DNA of 64,000 nt from an uncultured Collinsella sp. (GCA_958413895.1 CATYVQ010000008.1:55413-119412); one strand, 5' to 3'; shown: positions 1 to 9,111, counted from the first letter of the stretch. The notes: generated from the letters alone by a model not told the origin. Translations and numbers: made by a program.

Positions 1-12
1 GGTGGGATGGAG

Positions 13-1230
13 TTAGAGGCCCAGATAGGTAGTCATGCCTTCGACGGCGAGCTTGGCGCCGGCTACGGCGTGAACAACCGTCAGCGGGCCGTTAACCACG
101 TCGCCGGCGGCAAAGACGCCAGGCACGGTGGTCATACCGTACTCGTCGACCGAAAGAAGGCCGCGATGATCGGTCTCCAGACCGCCCGTCGTAAGCACAA
201 GCTTGTCCTTGGGCACCTGCGAAGCCGCGATCACAACTGTGTCGGCGGACACATGGTCGAGCTCTTCCTCATAGCCCACCACGTTGTTGTCCTCGTCAAA
301 GATAGCCGTCTCGAACACCGGACCGTTATCATCGATGGCGCAGATCGCCTTGCCGCGCACAATCTCGGCACCGTCAAGCTCGGTCAGCTCCACCTCGTCA
401 TCGATGGCAGAGATATGGCGCGATCGGGCATACACAGTGACCTTGCGGGCACCCGAGCGCAGGGCCGTGCGGGCAACATCCATGGCCACATTGCCGGCGC
501 CGATAACCGCCACGTTCTGCCCGATTGCCACGCTCGTGGGATCGACCAGATAATCGATACCAAACAGCACGTTGCCGCGCGACTCGCCGGGAATACCCAG
601 CTTTCGAGCTCGCCAGGTACCAGTACCGACAAAGACCGCATCGTAGCCGTCGCGCAGCAGGTCGTCGATATGCAGCGCGCCACCGATGGTGGTCGAGGGG
701 CGCACGCGCACGCCAAGCGAGCACATCACGTGGCGATACTTTTGCACGAGCGCACGGGGCAGGCGGAACTCGGGGATACCGTACTCCAGCACACCGCCGA
801 TCTCGGGCCGCTGCTCAAAAACAGTGACGGCGCAACCCAGCTGCGCCATCTTAATTGCCACGGTAATGCCGGCTGGGCCGGAGCCGACCACAGCGACCTG
901 CTTGCCACACGACGGCGCGGGCGTCCACTCCTTACGATCCAAATACGCTGTCGAGATATAGTTCTCGATGCTCGAGAAATGCACCGGCGCGCCCTTGCGG
1001 CCCTGGATGCAAGCGCCCTCGCACTGGCCCGAATGATTGCACACCATGGAGCAGACCGCGCTCATGGGATTGTTCTGGAACAATAGCTCGCCCGCCTCTT
1101 CTAGACGACGCTGTTTGAACAGGTCGATGACCTGCGGAATAGGCGTCTGAACCGGGCAGCCCTTAATCTGACAGAACGCCCTTTTACAACCTAGGCAACG
1201 ATTCGCCTCTTCGACAATGTGGATAGCCAC
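13..1230 (-). CDS. NAD(P)-binding oxidoreductase, glutamate synthase small-subunit (GltD) type
   Basis: The 405-residue protein resembles the flavin/NADPH electron-input subunit of glutamate synthase and the stand-alone GltA-type enzymes. Two cysteine clusters near the N-terminus (CLGCKRAFC with a later GCPVQTPIP, then CSMVCNHSGQCEGAC) fit the [4Fe-4S] domain of this family. VVGSGPAG is the FAD-binding fingerprint, VIGAGNVAMD the NADPH-binding one, and FAAGDVV the C-terminal FAD motif. An ATG lies 27 bases further upstream, but a clear AAGGGGAG ribosome site sits just ahead of the GTG used here, so I chose the GTG. It is the last gene after GH105 and an epimerase-like gene, which suggests co-transcription with pectin genes. 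No large glutamate-synthase subunit is present, so the electron acceptor is unknown. Confidence 0.8.
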   Translation of the reverse strand: MAIHIVEEANRCLGCKRAFCQIKGCPVQTPIPQVIDLFKQRRLEEAGELLFQNNPMSAVCSMVCNHSGQCEGACIQGRKGAPVHFSSIENYISTAYLDRKEWTPAPSCGKQVAVVGSGPAGITVAIKMAQLGCAVTVFEQRPEIGGVLEYGIPEFRLPRALVQKYRHVMCSLGVRVRPSTTIGGALHIDDLLRDGYDAVFVGTGTWRARKLGIPGESRGNVLFGIDYLVDPTSVAIGQNVAVIGAGNVAMDVARTALRSGARKVTVYARSRHISAIDDEVELTELDGAEIVRGKAICAIDDNGPVFETAIFDEDNNVVGYEEELDHVSADTVVIAASQVPKDKLVLTTGGLETDHRGLLSVDEYGMTTVPGVFAAGDVVNGPLTVVHAVAGAKLAVEGMTTYLGL

Positions 1231-1333
1231 GCAACTCCCCTTTTTAATGCAATCCAATGGGGCGACGATAAAGACCCTTCACCGCCGCCCCCATGCAGGT
1301 AATCTCAATCTGCCGACACGGCAAAAGCCAATG

Positions 1334-2239
1334 CTATAGCTCGCGATGCGAAGCCCCGCAGCGAGCGGACATGTGCTCGAGTGTCGCCAGGCAGTCAGCC
1401 GCCGTCGCCGGCACGCTGTTCTCGACCACGCAGGGAATCCCAGGACAGGCGGCGGCAGCCCAGGCCACCACGGGCTCAAAGTCATAGCGGCCCGTCTCGC
1501 CCACGCCGTGGCACACCAGGCGTGAACCCGTACCGTCGCACCATCCGGCTTCGTCCTCGTTATCAACGACCTCAAAATCCTTGGCGTGCAGCACGCGGAT
1601 CTTACTGCCGCATAAGTAGAGCATGCACGCGGTGATTTCCTGCGCTTCGTCAACGACACTGGGGTGCAGCAGCGATACCGGGTCGTAGATCACGCCGAGC
1701 GACGGGCTCGAGACGCGCTCCAGCACCTCACGGCAGCGATCCGGCGTGTTGACCGTCTCGTTCCAGCCAGGCTCGATCAGTATTTGCCCGCCCACGGCCT
1801 CGGCCCGATCGCAGACGCGTGCAAGCCCGTCTGCAAACGTATCGAGTGCCTCGTCGGTCATGCGGTCGTCCGCGACGCGGTTCTGCGCATTGGGGCGACC
1901 GGTCTCGGTACCCACCGGGCAGCCGCCGAGCATCTGGGCAAAGTTCAGGCATGCCTCGTACTCGGCAAAGTTATCCATGAGCTGTTGGCGATCGGGCGTC
2001 GCCAGATTCTTATAGCACCCGAGCACGGCGACCGAAACGCCCGCCTCGTCGAGCACCGCGCTCAAATGGTCGGCAAGCTCGCGGGTCAGGCCGCCTCGAT
2101 CGATCCCCATCGATGCGTAGAGCACCTTGCTCGGCAGCTGAATGCACGAAAAGCCCAGCTCTCCCGCCATACGAATGCGTTCCTCGACGGTCCCCTGCGG
2201 AAGGTCGTGCAAACGTACACCCGGAGTAATAGCCCCCAC
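1334..2239 (-). CDS. sugar phosphate isomerase/epimerase family protein (AP-endonuclease 2 TIM barrel)
   Basis: A 301-residue soluble protein. Segments such as LIEPGWNETVNTPDRC, GVIYDPVSLLHP and RVLHAKDFEV are typical of the xylose-isomerase-like TIM barrel, where Glu, Asp and His residues at strand ends bind a divalent metal. The open frame extends far upstream through GH105, but that extension is arginine-rich shadow sequence. Translation most likely begins at the GTG at 2239, about 10 bases after AAGGGA and directly after the GH105 stop; a GTG three codons earlier is the alternative. The family acts on ketoses and sugar acids. Its place in a pectin operon suggests a uronate or rhamnose derivative, but the substrate cannot be read from sequence. 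Confidence 0.75.
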   Translation of the reverse strand: MGAITPGVRLHDLPQGTVEERIRMAGELGFSCIQLPSKVLYASMGIDRGGLTRELADHLSAVLDEAGVSVAVLGCYKNLATPDRQQLMDNFAEYEACLNFAQMLGGCPVGTETGRPNAQNRVADDRMTDEALDTFADGLARVCDRAEAVGGQILIEPGWNETVNTPDRCREVLERVSSPSLGVIYDPVSLLHPSVVDEAQEITACMLYLCGSKIRVLHAKDFEVVDNEDEAGWCDGTGSRLVCHGVGETGRYDFEPVVAWAAAACPGIPCVVENSVPATAADCLATLEHMSARCGASHREL

Positions 2240-2240
2240 G

Positions 2241-3479
2241 TTATTCACATCCCTTATGAGCGTTGATGCCCGGGGTGTATCCGCCAAACGGGTCCTCGAT
2301 GGAGCACACGCCCGAGGGGGCGAGCGGATCGCGCTTACCGGCCAGCTTGTCGTGATGCATGGTCTCGATATAGGCAAGCACCAGCGGCGCCACACCCTTT
2401 GCATCATTTTTGACCACGGGCTCGCTCATGTAGTAATCAAACGTGCCCTCGCGGTGCGCGGTGTTTCCCAAGCCCGCAACCAGGCAGATGTTGTCGAGCG
2501 CCAGCTGCCCGTCATACTCGGACAGGCAGGTCTCACAGATGCCGTCGAAGGCGCGACGGCCGTACTGGTAGTAACGCTCGCCCAGCACGCCCAGACGCAC
2601 GCCCTTCATGATGGCATTGGCAAAAATCGCGCTACCAGACTCCTCCAGGTAGTTGGGGGCGATATTGGGCAGGTTGATGACCTGATGCCACATGCCGGTC
2701 TTCTCGTCCTGATACGGCAGCATGGCGTCGATCAGGTCGTGGAACATCTTGCGAATCTCGTCCTTCTCGGCTGACATCGAAGGCGGCATGAGCTCCCAGG
2801 TATCGATGAGTGCCATGGCAAACCAGCCCTCGGCGCGCAGCCAGAAGTTAGCCGAAAGGCCGGTGACCGGGTCGCACCAGAACTGTTTGCGGCTCGCGTC
2901 GTAAGCGTGATAGTACAGACCGTTGAGGGGGTTGCGCATCAGGTCATGCACAACCTGGAACATATGGAAGCTGTCCGAGCAGGCACGACGGTTGTGGAAG
3001 CTCAGCTCATACTGCATGTAGAACGGCTGCGCCATATACATGCCGTCGAGCCAGATCTGGTTGGGGTAGACGGCCTTGTGCCAAAACACGCCCTCTTTGG
3101 TACGCGGCTGGGTTTCGAGCTGACGATAGATGGTATCCATGGCGGCGCGATACTTGGGCTTGCCCACCAGGTCATAGAGCTTGTAGAGGGTCTTGCCCGC
3201 ATTGACGTTATCGAGGTTGTACTCCTGCGGGTTGTAATGCTTGATGGTGCCGTCGTCCTGGACAAAGAAATCGATATAGTCGTCGGCAAAGGTCAGGTAG
3301 CGCTGCTCACCCGTGATCTCGTACAGTTCGATGAGCGCCTTGATCATGCAGCCGTCGATATAGTTCCAGGTGTTCTCCTTGCCGGCGCGAATCTTTTCGA
3401 TATTCCAAGCCGGCGCCTGCGGCGTAGAGGTTTCGATCAACTGCTCGATATAACGGTCCAGGATTTGATTGCAACCCAT
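2241..3479 (-). CDS. glycoside hydrolase family 105 unsaturated uronyl hydrolase
   Basis: A 412-residue alpha/alpha-barrel protein of the YteR/YesR type, which removes the 4,5-unsaturated galacturonyl residue left by pectate or rhamnogalacturonan lyases. Family landmarks include NTWNYIDGCMIKAL, FWHKAVYPNQIWLDG (the catalytic Asp lies in the WLDG segment), MYMAQPF and ESGSAIFANAI. No signal peptide is visible, so it should be cytoplasmic. An ATG six codons upstream is open, but AGAGGGGAC five bases ahead of the ATG at 3479 decides the start. It is the first gene of a unit that continues into the epimerase-like and GltD-like genes. Its promoter region carries two GTGAACGTT-type operators, so LacI-type control is likely. 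Confidence 0.88.
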   Translation of the reverse strand: MGCNQILDRYIEQLIETSTPQAPAWNIEKIRAGKENTWNYIDGCMIKALIELYEITGEQRYLTFADDYIDFFVQDDGTIKHYNPQEYNLDNVNAGKTLYKLYDLVGKPKYRAAMDTIYRQLETQPRTKEGVFWHKAVYPNQIWLDGMYMAQPFYMQYELSFHNRRACSDSFHMFQVVHDLMRNPLNGLYYHAYDASRKQFWCDPVTGLSANFWLRAEGWFAMALIDTWELMPPSMSAEKDEIRKMFHDLIDAMLPYQDEKTGMWHQVINLPNIAPNYLEESGSAIFANAIMKGVRLGVLGERYYQYGRRAFDGICETCLSEYDGQLALDNICLVAGLGNTAHREGTFDYYMSEPVVKNDAKGVAPLVLAYIETMHHDKLAGKRDPLAPSGVCSIEDPFGGYTPGINAHKGCE

Positions 3480-3505
3480 TGCTGTCCCCTCTGACATAAA
3501 CGATA

Positions 3506-3572
3506 GGTGAACGTTACCCCTAGTGTAACGCGAACGAGGAATATAGGGTGAACGTTAACCCTATATTCCTCG
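3506..3572 (-). promoter_or_regulatory. paired GTGAACGTT operators upstream of GH105
   Basis: Two copies of the palindromic core GTGAACGTTAACC/GGTGAACGTTACC are centred at 3512/3513 and 3553/3554, 41 bp apart. The distal copy sits at the exact centre of a 38-bp near-perfect palindrome (3535-3572, one mismatched pair). Read on the minus strand, TTCACC at 3552-3547 could be a -35 box. The best -10 candidate is weak (TACACT or TTACAC near 3523-3528, spacing 18-19). Confidence 0.7.
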
Positions 3573-3586
3573 CGAACGGCAGGCTT

Positions 3587-4255
3587 TTAGCGGCAAACGG
3601 CGGTGAGACCCGCGGCGATGCGATGCGCCAGGCGCTCATAGCCGGCAGGACTGTAATGCAGACCGTCCGGCATATAGAGCTCGCGGTGCTCCGGCAAAAA
3701 CGGGCTGATACCGCTTTGCGCATACAGGTCAATCACCGGCACGGAGTAGCGGTCGCAAACCTCGAGCATCGCTCGCACGTAGGCGACCTGCGTCAACCCC
3801 AGGTGGTTGAGCTCGTCGCTTGCCGGGATATCCTTCTCGTGCTTGCCGCTCGTCTTGCACGGCGTCATAAACACAAGCTTTGCCTGGGGCGAGCGCGCCG
3901 TGATGGTACGGATCAGGTAATCGAGTGCACCATAGAACTCATGTACGTCCGTGCTGCCGAGCTCTCCAAGCGGCACGTTGCGGCTAAAGTCGTTGACGCC
4001 GCCAAAGACGATGTAGATATCGGCCGCATCGTCGATACCGTCAAGGCGCTCGACAAACGAATCGGTACGGTCGGCCTTGATGGCGATACGCGAACCCTTG
4101 ATGCCAAAGTTCTCGACGACCGCGCCTCCCAGCAACGCGCCCAGATGCGAAGTCCAAGAGATGTCGTTGCCGCCTGCGCCGCATCCGTTATCGCCCCATG
4201 TGGTCGAATCGCCAAAGCAGCAAATGGTCGATTCACTCAAACTCTTCGTTTCCAT
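3587..4255 (-). CDS. SGNH/GDSL-family esterase
   Basis: A 222-residue SGNH hydrolase. Block I is CCFGDSTTWG with the nucleophilic Ser; the Gly block is in NFGIKGSRI; block III is GGVNDF with the oxyanion Asn; block V is DGLHYSPAGY with the catalytic Asp and His. The family includes rhamnogalacturonan acetylesterases, and the pectin-gene neighbours make deacetylation of imported pectin oligomers the most economical guess. No signal peptide is present. The longer open frame has 20 extra codons; GAGGAGAAG just upstream of the ATG at 4255 decides the start. It lies downstream of the CE8 fusion gene and ahead of the operator-controlled GH105 unit. Confidence 0.85.
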   Translation of the reverse strand: METKSLSESTICCFGDSTTWGDNGCGAGGNDISWTSHLGALLGGAVVENFGIKGSRIAIKADRTDSFVERLDGIDDAADIYIVFGGVNDFSRNVPLGELGSTDVHEFYGALDYLIRTITARSPQAKLVFMTPCKTSGKHEKDIPASDELNHLGLTQVAYVRAMLEVCDRYSVPVIDLYAQSGISPFLPEHRELYMPDGLHYSPAGYERLAHRIAAGLTAVCR

Positions 4256-4324
4256 AATCTTCTCCTCATCCGCCCATCGGCGGTCATACAGGAACGTACC
4301 GTTTATTCGCAGCATGCCGAGGGG

Positions 4325-6490
4325 CTATGCACGGGCGCATTCCGCAACGTGCGAATCGAGCCATTCGATATCCTCGGCAAGATGTGCCACGCCCAGATGG
4401 TGTTCACCCGGACACACCTCGTGCCGCAGGCCATCTCTGCGGCTCAGCAACTTGTAGGCATCGCGCACGATCTCGAGCTGCTCGTCAACATTTTTCAGCC
4501 CGCGCGAACCGTTCAGATGATCCTCTTCGCAGCTTTGCACCAGCAGCGGATGCGGCGCGATGAGCGAGGCAATATCGCCCATGTCGAGTAAGCGCCAAAG
4601 TCCGGGTGTGTAGTTGCAGCTGCAATTGCCATTGAGATGCAGCAGCGAATCGTCGACACCGTACAGATAGCCCGAGACAAACGCCTTGCGCACACGCGGG
4701 TCGAGTGCGGCCAGGTACAACGTCATGTAGCCGCCACCCGAAAAACCAAAGCAACCCAGGTCATCCATGGCAATGTCGCCGCGCGCCTCCAAGTAATCGA
4801 TCAAGCGCATGTTGTCCCAGACGTTGAGGCCCGCAACCGTAAGACCCAGCGGCTCGGCCATACGTGCTTGATTCAGACACGTACCGCGCAGGTAGCTGTT
4901 CTCGTCATCGCCCTGGCCCTTCCAGTCACGACGGTATCCCCAACCGCGTGCGTCGGGGCAGACGGTCACGTAACCCATACGCGCCAAACGCAGACCGTAG
5001 TCGTAATTGAACTTACGCACGGCATCATCGACCGCCGGCACGCCCGCAACACCGGCTACGCTTGCAGCACCCGCTCCCTGATGGCCATGCGGGCAGATAT
5101 AGCAACACTTGCGGCCGCACGCATCGAGCTTAGGCGACTGCGGCTCGAGCAGGTAGAACGGCATCCAAACGTCGCGCTCCACCTGCAGCATCGCATGGGT
5201 GCGCACGATGCCGCCGGCAACCCGCACGCGGCTGAGCTCACGAATCTCAATCGGGACGCGGTCCATAAGCGAAAGGCCCAAAACATCGTACAGACGAGTC
5301 CTGGTCGCAATCTTCCACGCCTCAAAATCTGCAGGAGTCTTGCCCGTAAAAGCAGCCGAACGTCCCTCGCGCTTCAGCCGGGCACGCAGCGCAGGCTCGT
5401 CTTCGCAGTACGTCTCGATGTGCACGGTGCGGCCATTGGCAGATAGCCCAGCCGTCTCAACCGCATCACCGTCGCCGCCCTCGGGATCCCAGCCATCCCC
5501 ACCGGCAAGCACCTGCTCGCGAGCGTACCCGACGGCAGCCATCACATCGAGTTTATTTGCCCACGGCACCCAGTCGGTAGTATCACCCGCCGGCCCATGC
5601 AGGATTGCGCCAGCATACTGCGCGCAGCTGTGCGCCGCCGGCTTACTCCAATCCCACCAGCCTTCGCGCTTGATATGTCGCCCCAGCCAGCAATCGATCA
5701 GCGCAGTTTGCGCCCATTCGCGCCAAGGACGGCCCAGGTAGACCGAATCCGGCGCCACGCCATCCGGAGCTGTAAACGAACAACCATGAAACACAAATCC
5801 GTACGGCTCGCCTTTAGGCGTGGAGGCTGCCGTTACATACCCGTTGACATCCATATCGCGGTTGAGCGAGCGAATCTCGCACCCCTCAAAGTAGGCACGC
5901 GCGCCGCCAAAGATAAAGTCGACATCGCCCTCGATCCGGCAACGTCGGAAATATTGGCGCCCCACCCGGCGCGGCGCATACTGTTTGGGTCCTATGAACC
6001 CGCCCGGTTTGACCTCATGCGGCGGCAGCGGACCCAAAAACAGTGTGTCCTGGTGCCCCTTAATGCAGCAGGCATCGACAACCAGACGGTCGCCATCGGC
6101 ATACAGGGCAATCGCCTGACCGACCTCGCGCCCATCGCCGGCATCATTTACGATCGTTAGGTTCTCGAGCCGCACGTCGTCGGCATCGACCAAAACGGTA
6201 TAGGTCCTAAACGTGCCGAGCGTGCCGTCCGCGCCCGAGCCGTCCTCCGAAGGCGTCTTGGCACCCAGGCCGCCCATGATACGCACGCTATCGGCCGTCT
6301 CTCCCTCAATCGTCACATGCGGGCGACGAATCTCGACCCGCTCGCGGTACTCACCCGGCTCGACGCGAATCATCACCGGTTGCTCGGCATCCGGATAGAG
6401 CTGATCGGCTGCCGCCAAGGCATCGGAAATCGTTGGATACGCTCCTGCCGCAGCCCTCGAAACGCGCAGCGTATAGATACTTTCGCTCAT
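4325..6490 (-). CDS. fusion: CE8 pectin methylesterase plus alpha/beta-hydrolase domain
   Basis: A 721-residue two-domain protein. Roughly residues 1-320 form a right-handed beta-helix pectinesterase with GHQDTLF (near 145-151, oxyanion Gln), DVDFIFG (near 190, catalytic Asp) and LGRPWREW (catalytic Arg). From about residue 350 an alpha/beta hydrolase follows: ICPHGHQG near the oxyanion strand, GFSGGGY around the nucleophilic Ser, and a late EVCPGEHHLG supplying His. The second domain looks like acetylesterase or dienelactone-hydrolase relatives. The fusion could remove methyl and acetyl decorations from the same substrate. There is no signal peptide, unlike secreted plant-pathogen pectinesterases. 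Its ATG overlaps the stop of the upstream esterase gene by 4 bases (ATGA), indicating translational coupling. Confidence 0.85.
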   Translation of the reverse strand: MSESIYTLRVSRAAAGAYPTISDALAAADQLYPDAEQPVMIRVEPGEYRERVEIRRPHVTIEGETADSVRIMGGLGAKTPSEDGSGADGTLGTFRTYTVLVDADDVRLENLTIVNDAGDGREVGQAIALYADGDRLVVDACCIKGHQDTLFLGPLPPHEVKPGGFIGPKQYAPRRVGRQYFRRCRIEGDVDFIFGGARAYFEGCEIRSLNRDMDVNGYVTAASTPKGEPYGFVFHGCSFTAPDGVAPDSVYLGRPWREWAQTALIDCWLGRHIKREGWWDWSKPAAHSCAQYAGAILHGPAGDTTDWVPWANKLDVMAAVGYAREQVLAGGDGWDPEGGDGDAVETAGLSANGRTVHIETYCEDEPALRARLKREGRSAAFTGKTPADFEAWKIATRTRLYDVLGLSLMDRVPIEIRELSRVRVAGGIVRTHAMLQVERDVWMPFYLLEPQSPKLDACGRKCCYICPHGHQGAGAASVAGVAGVPAVDDAVRKFNYDYGLRLARMGYVTVCPDARGWGYRRDWKGQGDDENSYLRGTCLNQARMAEPLGLTVAGLNVWDNMRLIDYLEARGDIAMDDLGCFGFSGGGYMTLYLAALDPRVRKAFVSGYLYGVDDSLLHLNGNCSCNYTPGLWRLLDMGDIASLIAPHPLLVQSCEEDHLNGSRGLKNVDEQLEIVRDAYKLLSRRDGLRHEVCPGEHHLGVAHLAEDIEWLDSHVAECARA

Positions 6491-7296
6491 CGTCCATCAC
6501 GCTCCCATGCAACGAACTGTTCAGGCCAGCCCTGAACCTGTGGCTGAATATGCTCGGCGCAGCCCTTAAATGCCGTTTGGTCCGTGGCGAGCGATGCCCC
6601 ATGCTTTCCATGCGAAAAGACATGTAGGCTAAAGCCAATCCCGTGGTCGGCAAGAGCCTGCGCAAGAAGGAGGCTATTTTGAACTGGTACCGATGCATCC
6701 TCGGCGGTATGCCACAAGAACGTACGGGGGAAGCCATCGCCCACCATATTCTCGATCGACAACTTTTGAGCTAAAGCGCCATCGGCACCCGTTAGGTGTT
6801 CAAACGAACCACGATGAGCATAGGCCCCCGAGCTTACGACCGGATAGCCCAAGCAAAGTGTGTCAGGCCGAATCGACTCAGGCGATGCCGAAATCGACTC
6901 TGCAAGCCAGGGTTGGTCCCAAAGCGCCCCGAGCAAGCCAACTAGATGCCCACCGGCCGAAAAACCCATGACCGTAATCCGATCAGGATCGACACAGTAC
7001 TCTGCCGCATGGCTTCGGACGGTATCGACCGCCCGCGCGAGTTCTTGCAATGCCAGCGGATAGACAGCCGGAGCAACCGAATAGTTCAGTACAAACGCTT
7101 GGTAGCCCATCGCCAACAAACGGAGCGCTACCGGCTCGCCTTCGCGCGGCGAAACGTGATCGTAGCCGCCTCCTGGCACGACCACAACTGCAGGCAGCGG
7201 TTTTAAAGCATAAGCATCTTCGGTCGGGGCAAAAACATAAGACGTAATCGTGGCAGACGAGCCATCGACCCCGACAGGAATCGTTTTATTGAGCAT
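6487..7296 (-). CDS. alpha/beta hydrolase, esterase-lipase (BD-FAE-like) family
   Basis: A 269-residue alpha/beta hydrolase. VVVPGGGYDHVS supplies the oxyanion loop, VMGFSAGGHLV the nucleophile elbow with Ser, HTAEDASVP the acidic residue, and FSHGKHG the catalytic His. This arrangement is common in bacterial acetyl-xylan or feruloyl-type esterases encoded in polysaccharide loci. The frame opens 17 codons earlier, but GAAAGGGAA six bases before the ATG at 7296 supports the start given. No export signal is seen. It lies between GH28 and the CE8 fusion, so a role in deacetylating or de-esterifying pectic oligomers is likely, though the exact ester bond is not shown. Confidence 0.82.
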   Translation of the reverse strand: MLNKTIPVGVDGSSATITSYVFAPTEDAYALKPLPAVVVVPGGGYDHVSPREGEPVALRLLAMGYQAFVLNYSVAPAVYPLALQELARAVDTVRSHAAEYCVDPDRITVMGFSAGGHLVGLLGALWDQPWLAESISASPESIRPDTLCLGYPVVSSGAYAHRGSFEHLTGADGALAQKLSIENMVGDGFPRTFLWHTAEDASVPVQNSLLLAQALADHGIGFSLHVFSHGKHGASLATDQTAFKGCAEHIQPQVQGWPEQFVAWERDGR

Positions 7297-7348
7297 GTAT
7301 TCCCTTTCACCATGATGCGTAGCGCAGCGCACACGGCCGTATCGCACA

Positions 7349-7385
7349 AGGGCTGCATTGCCGATCTATCCGACAATGCAGCCCT
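7349..7385 (-). terminator. hairpin after GH28 gene
   Basis: A perfect 12-bp inverted repeat (AGGGCTGCATTG at 7349-7360, complement at 7374-7385) lies between GH28 and the esterase gene. There is no strong T-run on the minus strand, so it may be an intercistronic processing or attenuation hairpin, not a full terminator. Confidence 0.5.
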
Positions 7386-7400
7386 GGTCATCAACCCGAG

Positions 7401-8996
7401 TTAGGAACGGACAACCTTGTCGACGTTCTGGAGCTGCAGTTCCTCGCCGTCCTGGCCCTCGATCACCACATTTTGCAGATCGAGTACCTTGACGTTTTGC
7501 GCAATGATGCCCTGACACACCATGGGCTCAACGCCGCAGGCCATGGCCGGGACAAAGGGCTCGGCATCCGGCGCGAAGGTCACGTGGACATCCTGGAACG
7601 TCAGGCGCGTTACTTTACTCTCGGGCAGGCCCGTGATGTAGGCAGCGGCCGCGTGGCAGTTAGTGGCCTCGATATCGCAAAACGTCGTGGCACCAAAGCC
7701 GGGCGTGCGGTCGTCGACAGGCAGCGTCTCGCGAGACTGCACGTAATCGGTCTTGCCGTCCTTGTCGCAGAAGTAGAAGGAGTTGACCACGAAGGGCGTG
7801 AGCACCTCATCCATGCGAATGTGCTCAAAGGTAATGCCCTCGTTGACGGCATCCTTGCCGCGCCCGCGGCGGGTCTTGACGCGCAGGCCGCGGTCGGTGC
7901 GCTCAAAGAGGCACTTGCTCACGGTAAGGTCCTTGATGCCGCCGGCAGCCTCTGAACCCAGGACCACGGCGCCGTGACCATCGTGCATGTAGCAGTGAGA
8001 GATCAGCACGTCGTGCGTGGCGGGACGAAGCTCGGGCTCAATGCCCAGCTTGCCGCTCTTGATGGCGATGCAGTCGTCGCCCACCGAGAACTGACAGCCA
8101 AGGATGCGGACAAAGCCGCAGCTCTCGGGATCGAAACCGTCGGTGTTGTGGGAGTTCTTGGGGCCCTCGATGGACAGGCAGAGCGCATCGACGTGCTCGC
8201 ACAGGATGGGGTGGATGTTCCACGCCGGGCTGTTGCGGACGGTGAAGCCGGCCAAGCTCACGTTTTGGCACTCGGACAGGAAAATCATGCGCGGGCGGGC
8301 GACCTCGCGGCCCTCCTCCGGGCGAAAGATGTTCTTAAAGTCCTTGTTCCACCAGTTGTCCTCGGCAAAATCGGTCTGACCGTCGATGGCACCACGACCA
8401 TAGATGCACACGTCGTGCACGCTCAGACCCGTAAAGGTAGAGCAGTAGGTCGAGAAACTCTCGCCCTCCCAGCGGCCCAGGGGCAGCATATCGGTGCCGG
8501 CATGCCCGGCGCCCTCGTCGCCTGTGACCGTGCCCGGAATGTAGGCAAGCGCCGCGCGATCGTGACGGGCCAACAGCACCGCTCCCTCGGCGAGCTCGAT
8601 GTTGATATTGCTCTTAAGGAAGAGGGACTTGATGCGATAACTACCGGCGGGGATCAGCACGCGCCCGCCCTTGGGGCAGGCCATGATGGCAGCCTGGATG
8701 TTGGTGGTGTCGTCGTGCTCGGCATCGCCCTTGGCGCCACAGTCGCGAACGTTGATGGTAAAGGGCTCAGCCGGCGTGGTGACACCTACGCTCAGCTCAC
8801 GCTCGCCACAAACAAAACGAACCAGGTTGCGCTTGCCGGGGATCAGGCCGTCGACATAGGTCTCGACCGTATTCGTGGTACCGGCGGGCTCGTCGTTGAC
8901 AAAGATCTCCCACGTATCGGCACAGGTAAAGTAGCCGCCGTCGTCAAGCTCGATCACGGCCGCGCGGGCGTTGCGCCAGATAACGTTCGTCTCCAT
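7401..8996 (-). CDS. glycoside hydrolase family 28 polygalacturonase
   Basis: A 531-residue protein. An N-terminal beta-sandwich-like domain of about 85 residues precedes the pectate-lyase-like beta-helix beginning at NVRDCGAKGDAEHDD. The GH28 catalytic signature is complete: NTDGFDPES (first Asp), VGDDCIAIKSG (Asp pair), DGHGAVVLGSE (catalytic His) and RGLRVKT (substrate Arg/Lys). No signal peptide is visible, pointing to intracellular hydrolysis of oligogalacturonides after import. GAGGGAG six bases before the ATG at 8996 sets the start. It lies downstream of the GPH transporter, separated by a terminator-like hairpin, so it may rely on partial read-through or its own promoter. Confidence 0.9.
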   Translation of the reverse strand: METNVIWRNARAAVIELDDGGYFTCADTWEIFVNDEPAGTTNTVETYVDGLIPGKRNLVRFVCGERELSVGVTTPAEPFTINVRDCGAKGDAEHDDTTNIQAAIMACPKGGRVLIPAGSYRIKSLFLKSNINIELAEGAVLLARHDRAALAYIPGTVTGDEGAGHAGTDMLPLGRWEGESFSTYCSTFTGLSVHDVCIYGRGAIDGQTDFAEDNWWNKDFKNIFRPEEGREVARPRMIFLSECQNVSLAGFTVRNSPAWNIHPILCEHVDALCLSIEGPKNSHNTDGFDPESCGFVRILGCQFSVGDDCIAIKSGKLGIEPELRPATHDVLISHCYMHDGHGAVVLGSEAAGGIKDLTVSKCLFERTDRGLRVKTRRGRGKDAVNEGITFEHIRMDEVLTPFVVNSFYFCDKDGKTDYVQSRETLPVDDRTPGFGATTFCDIEATNCHAAAAYITGLPESKVTRLTFQDVHVTFAPDAEPFVPAMACGVEPMVCQGIIAQNVKVLDLQNVVIEGQDGEELQLQNVDKVVRS

Positions 8997-9043
8997 GGAT
9001 TTCTCCCTCAAAAAGATGCTCTAAAGGCAAATTGTACGCTGTT

Positions 9044-9088
9044 AAAAAAGGGCCGTGCCTGCCGGCGGAATTCCGGTGGCACGGCCCT
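9044..9088 (-). terminator. rho-independent terminator after GPH transporter
   Basis: An 11-bp GC-rich stem (GGCACGGCCCT at 9078-9088 with its complement at 9050-9060) is followed on the minus strand by a run of six T. It sits 24 bp past the transporter stop. Confidence 0.8.
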
Positions 9089-9111
9089 GTGATTTGGACG
9101 ATATGTCGGCC

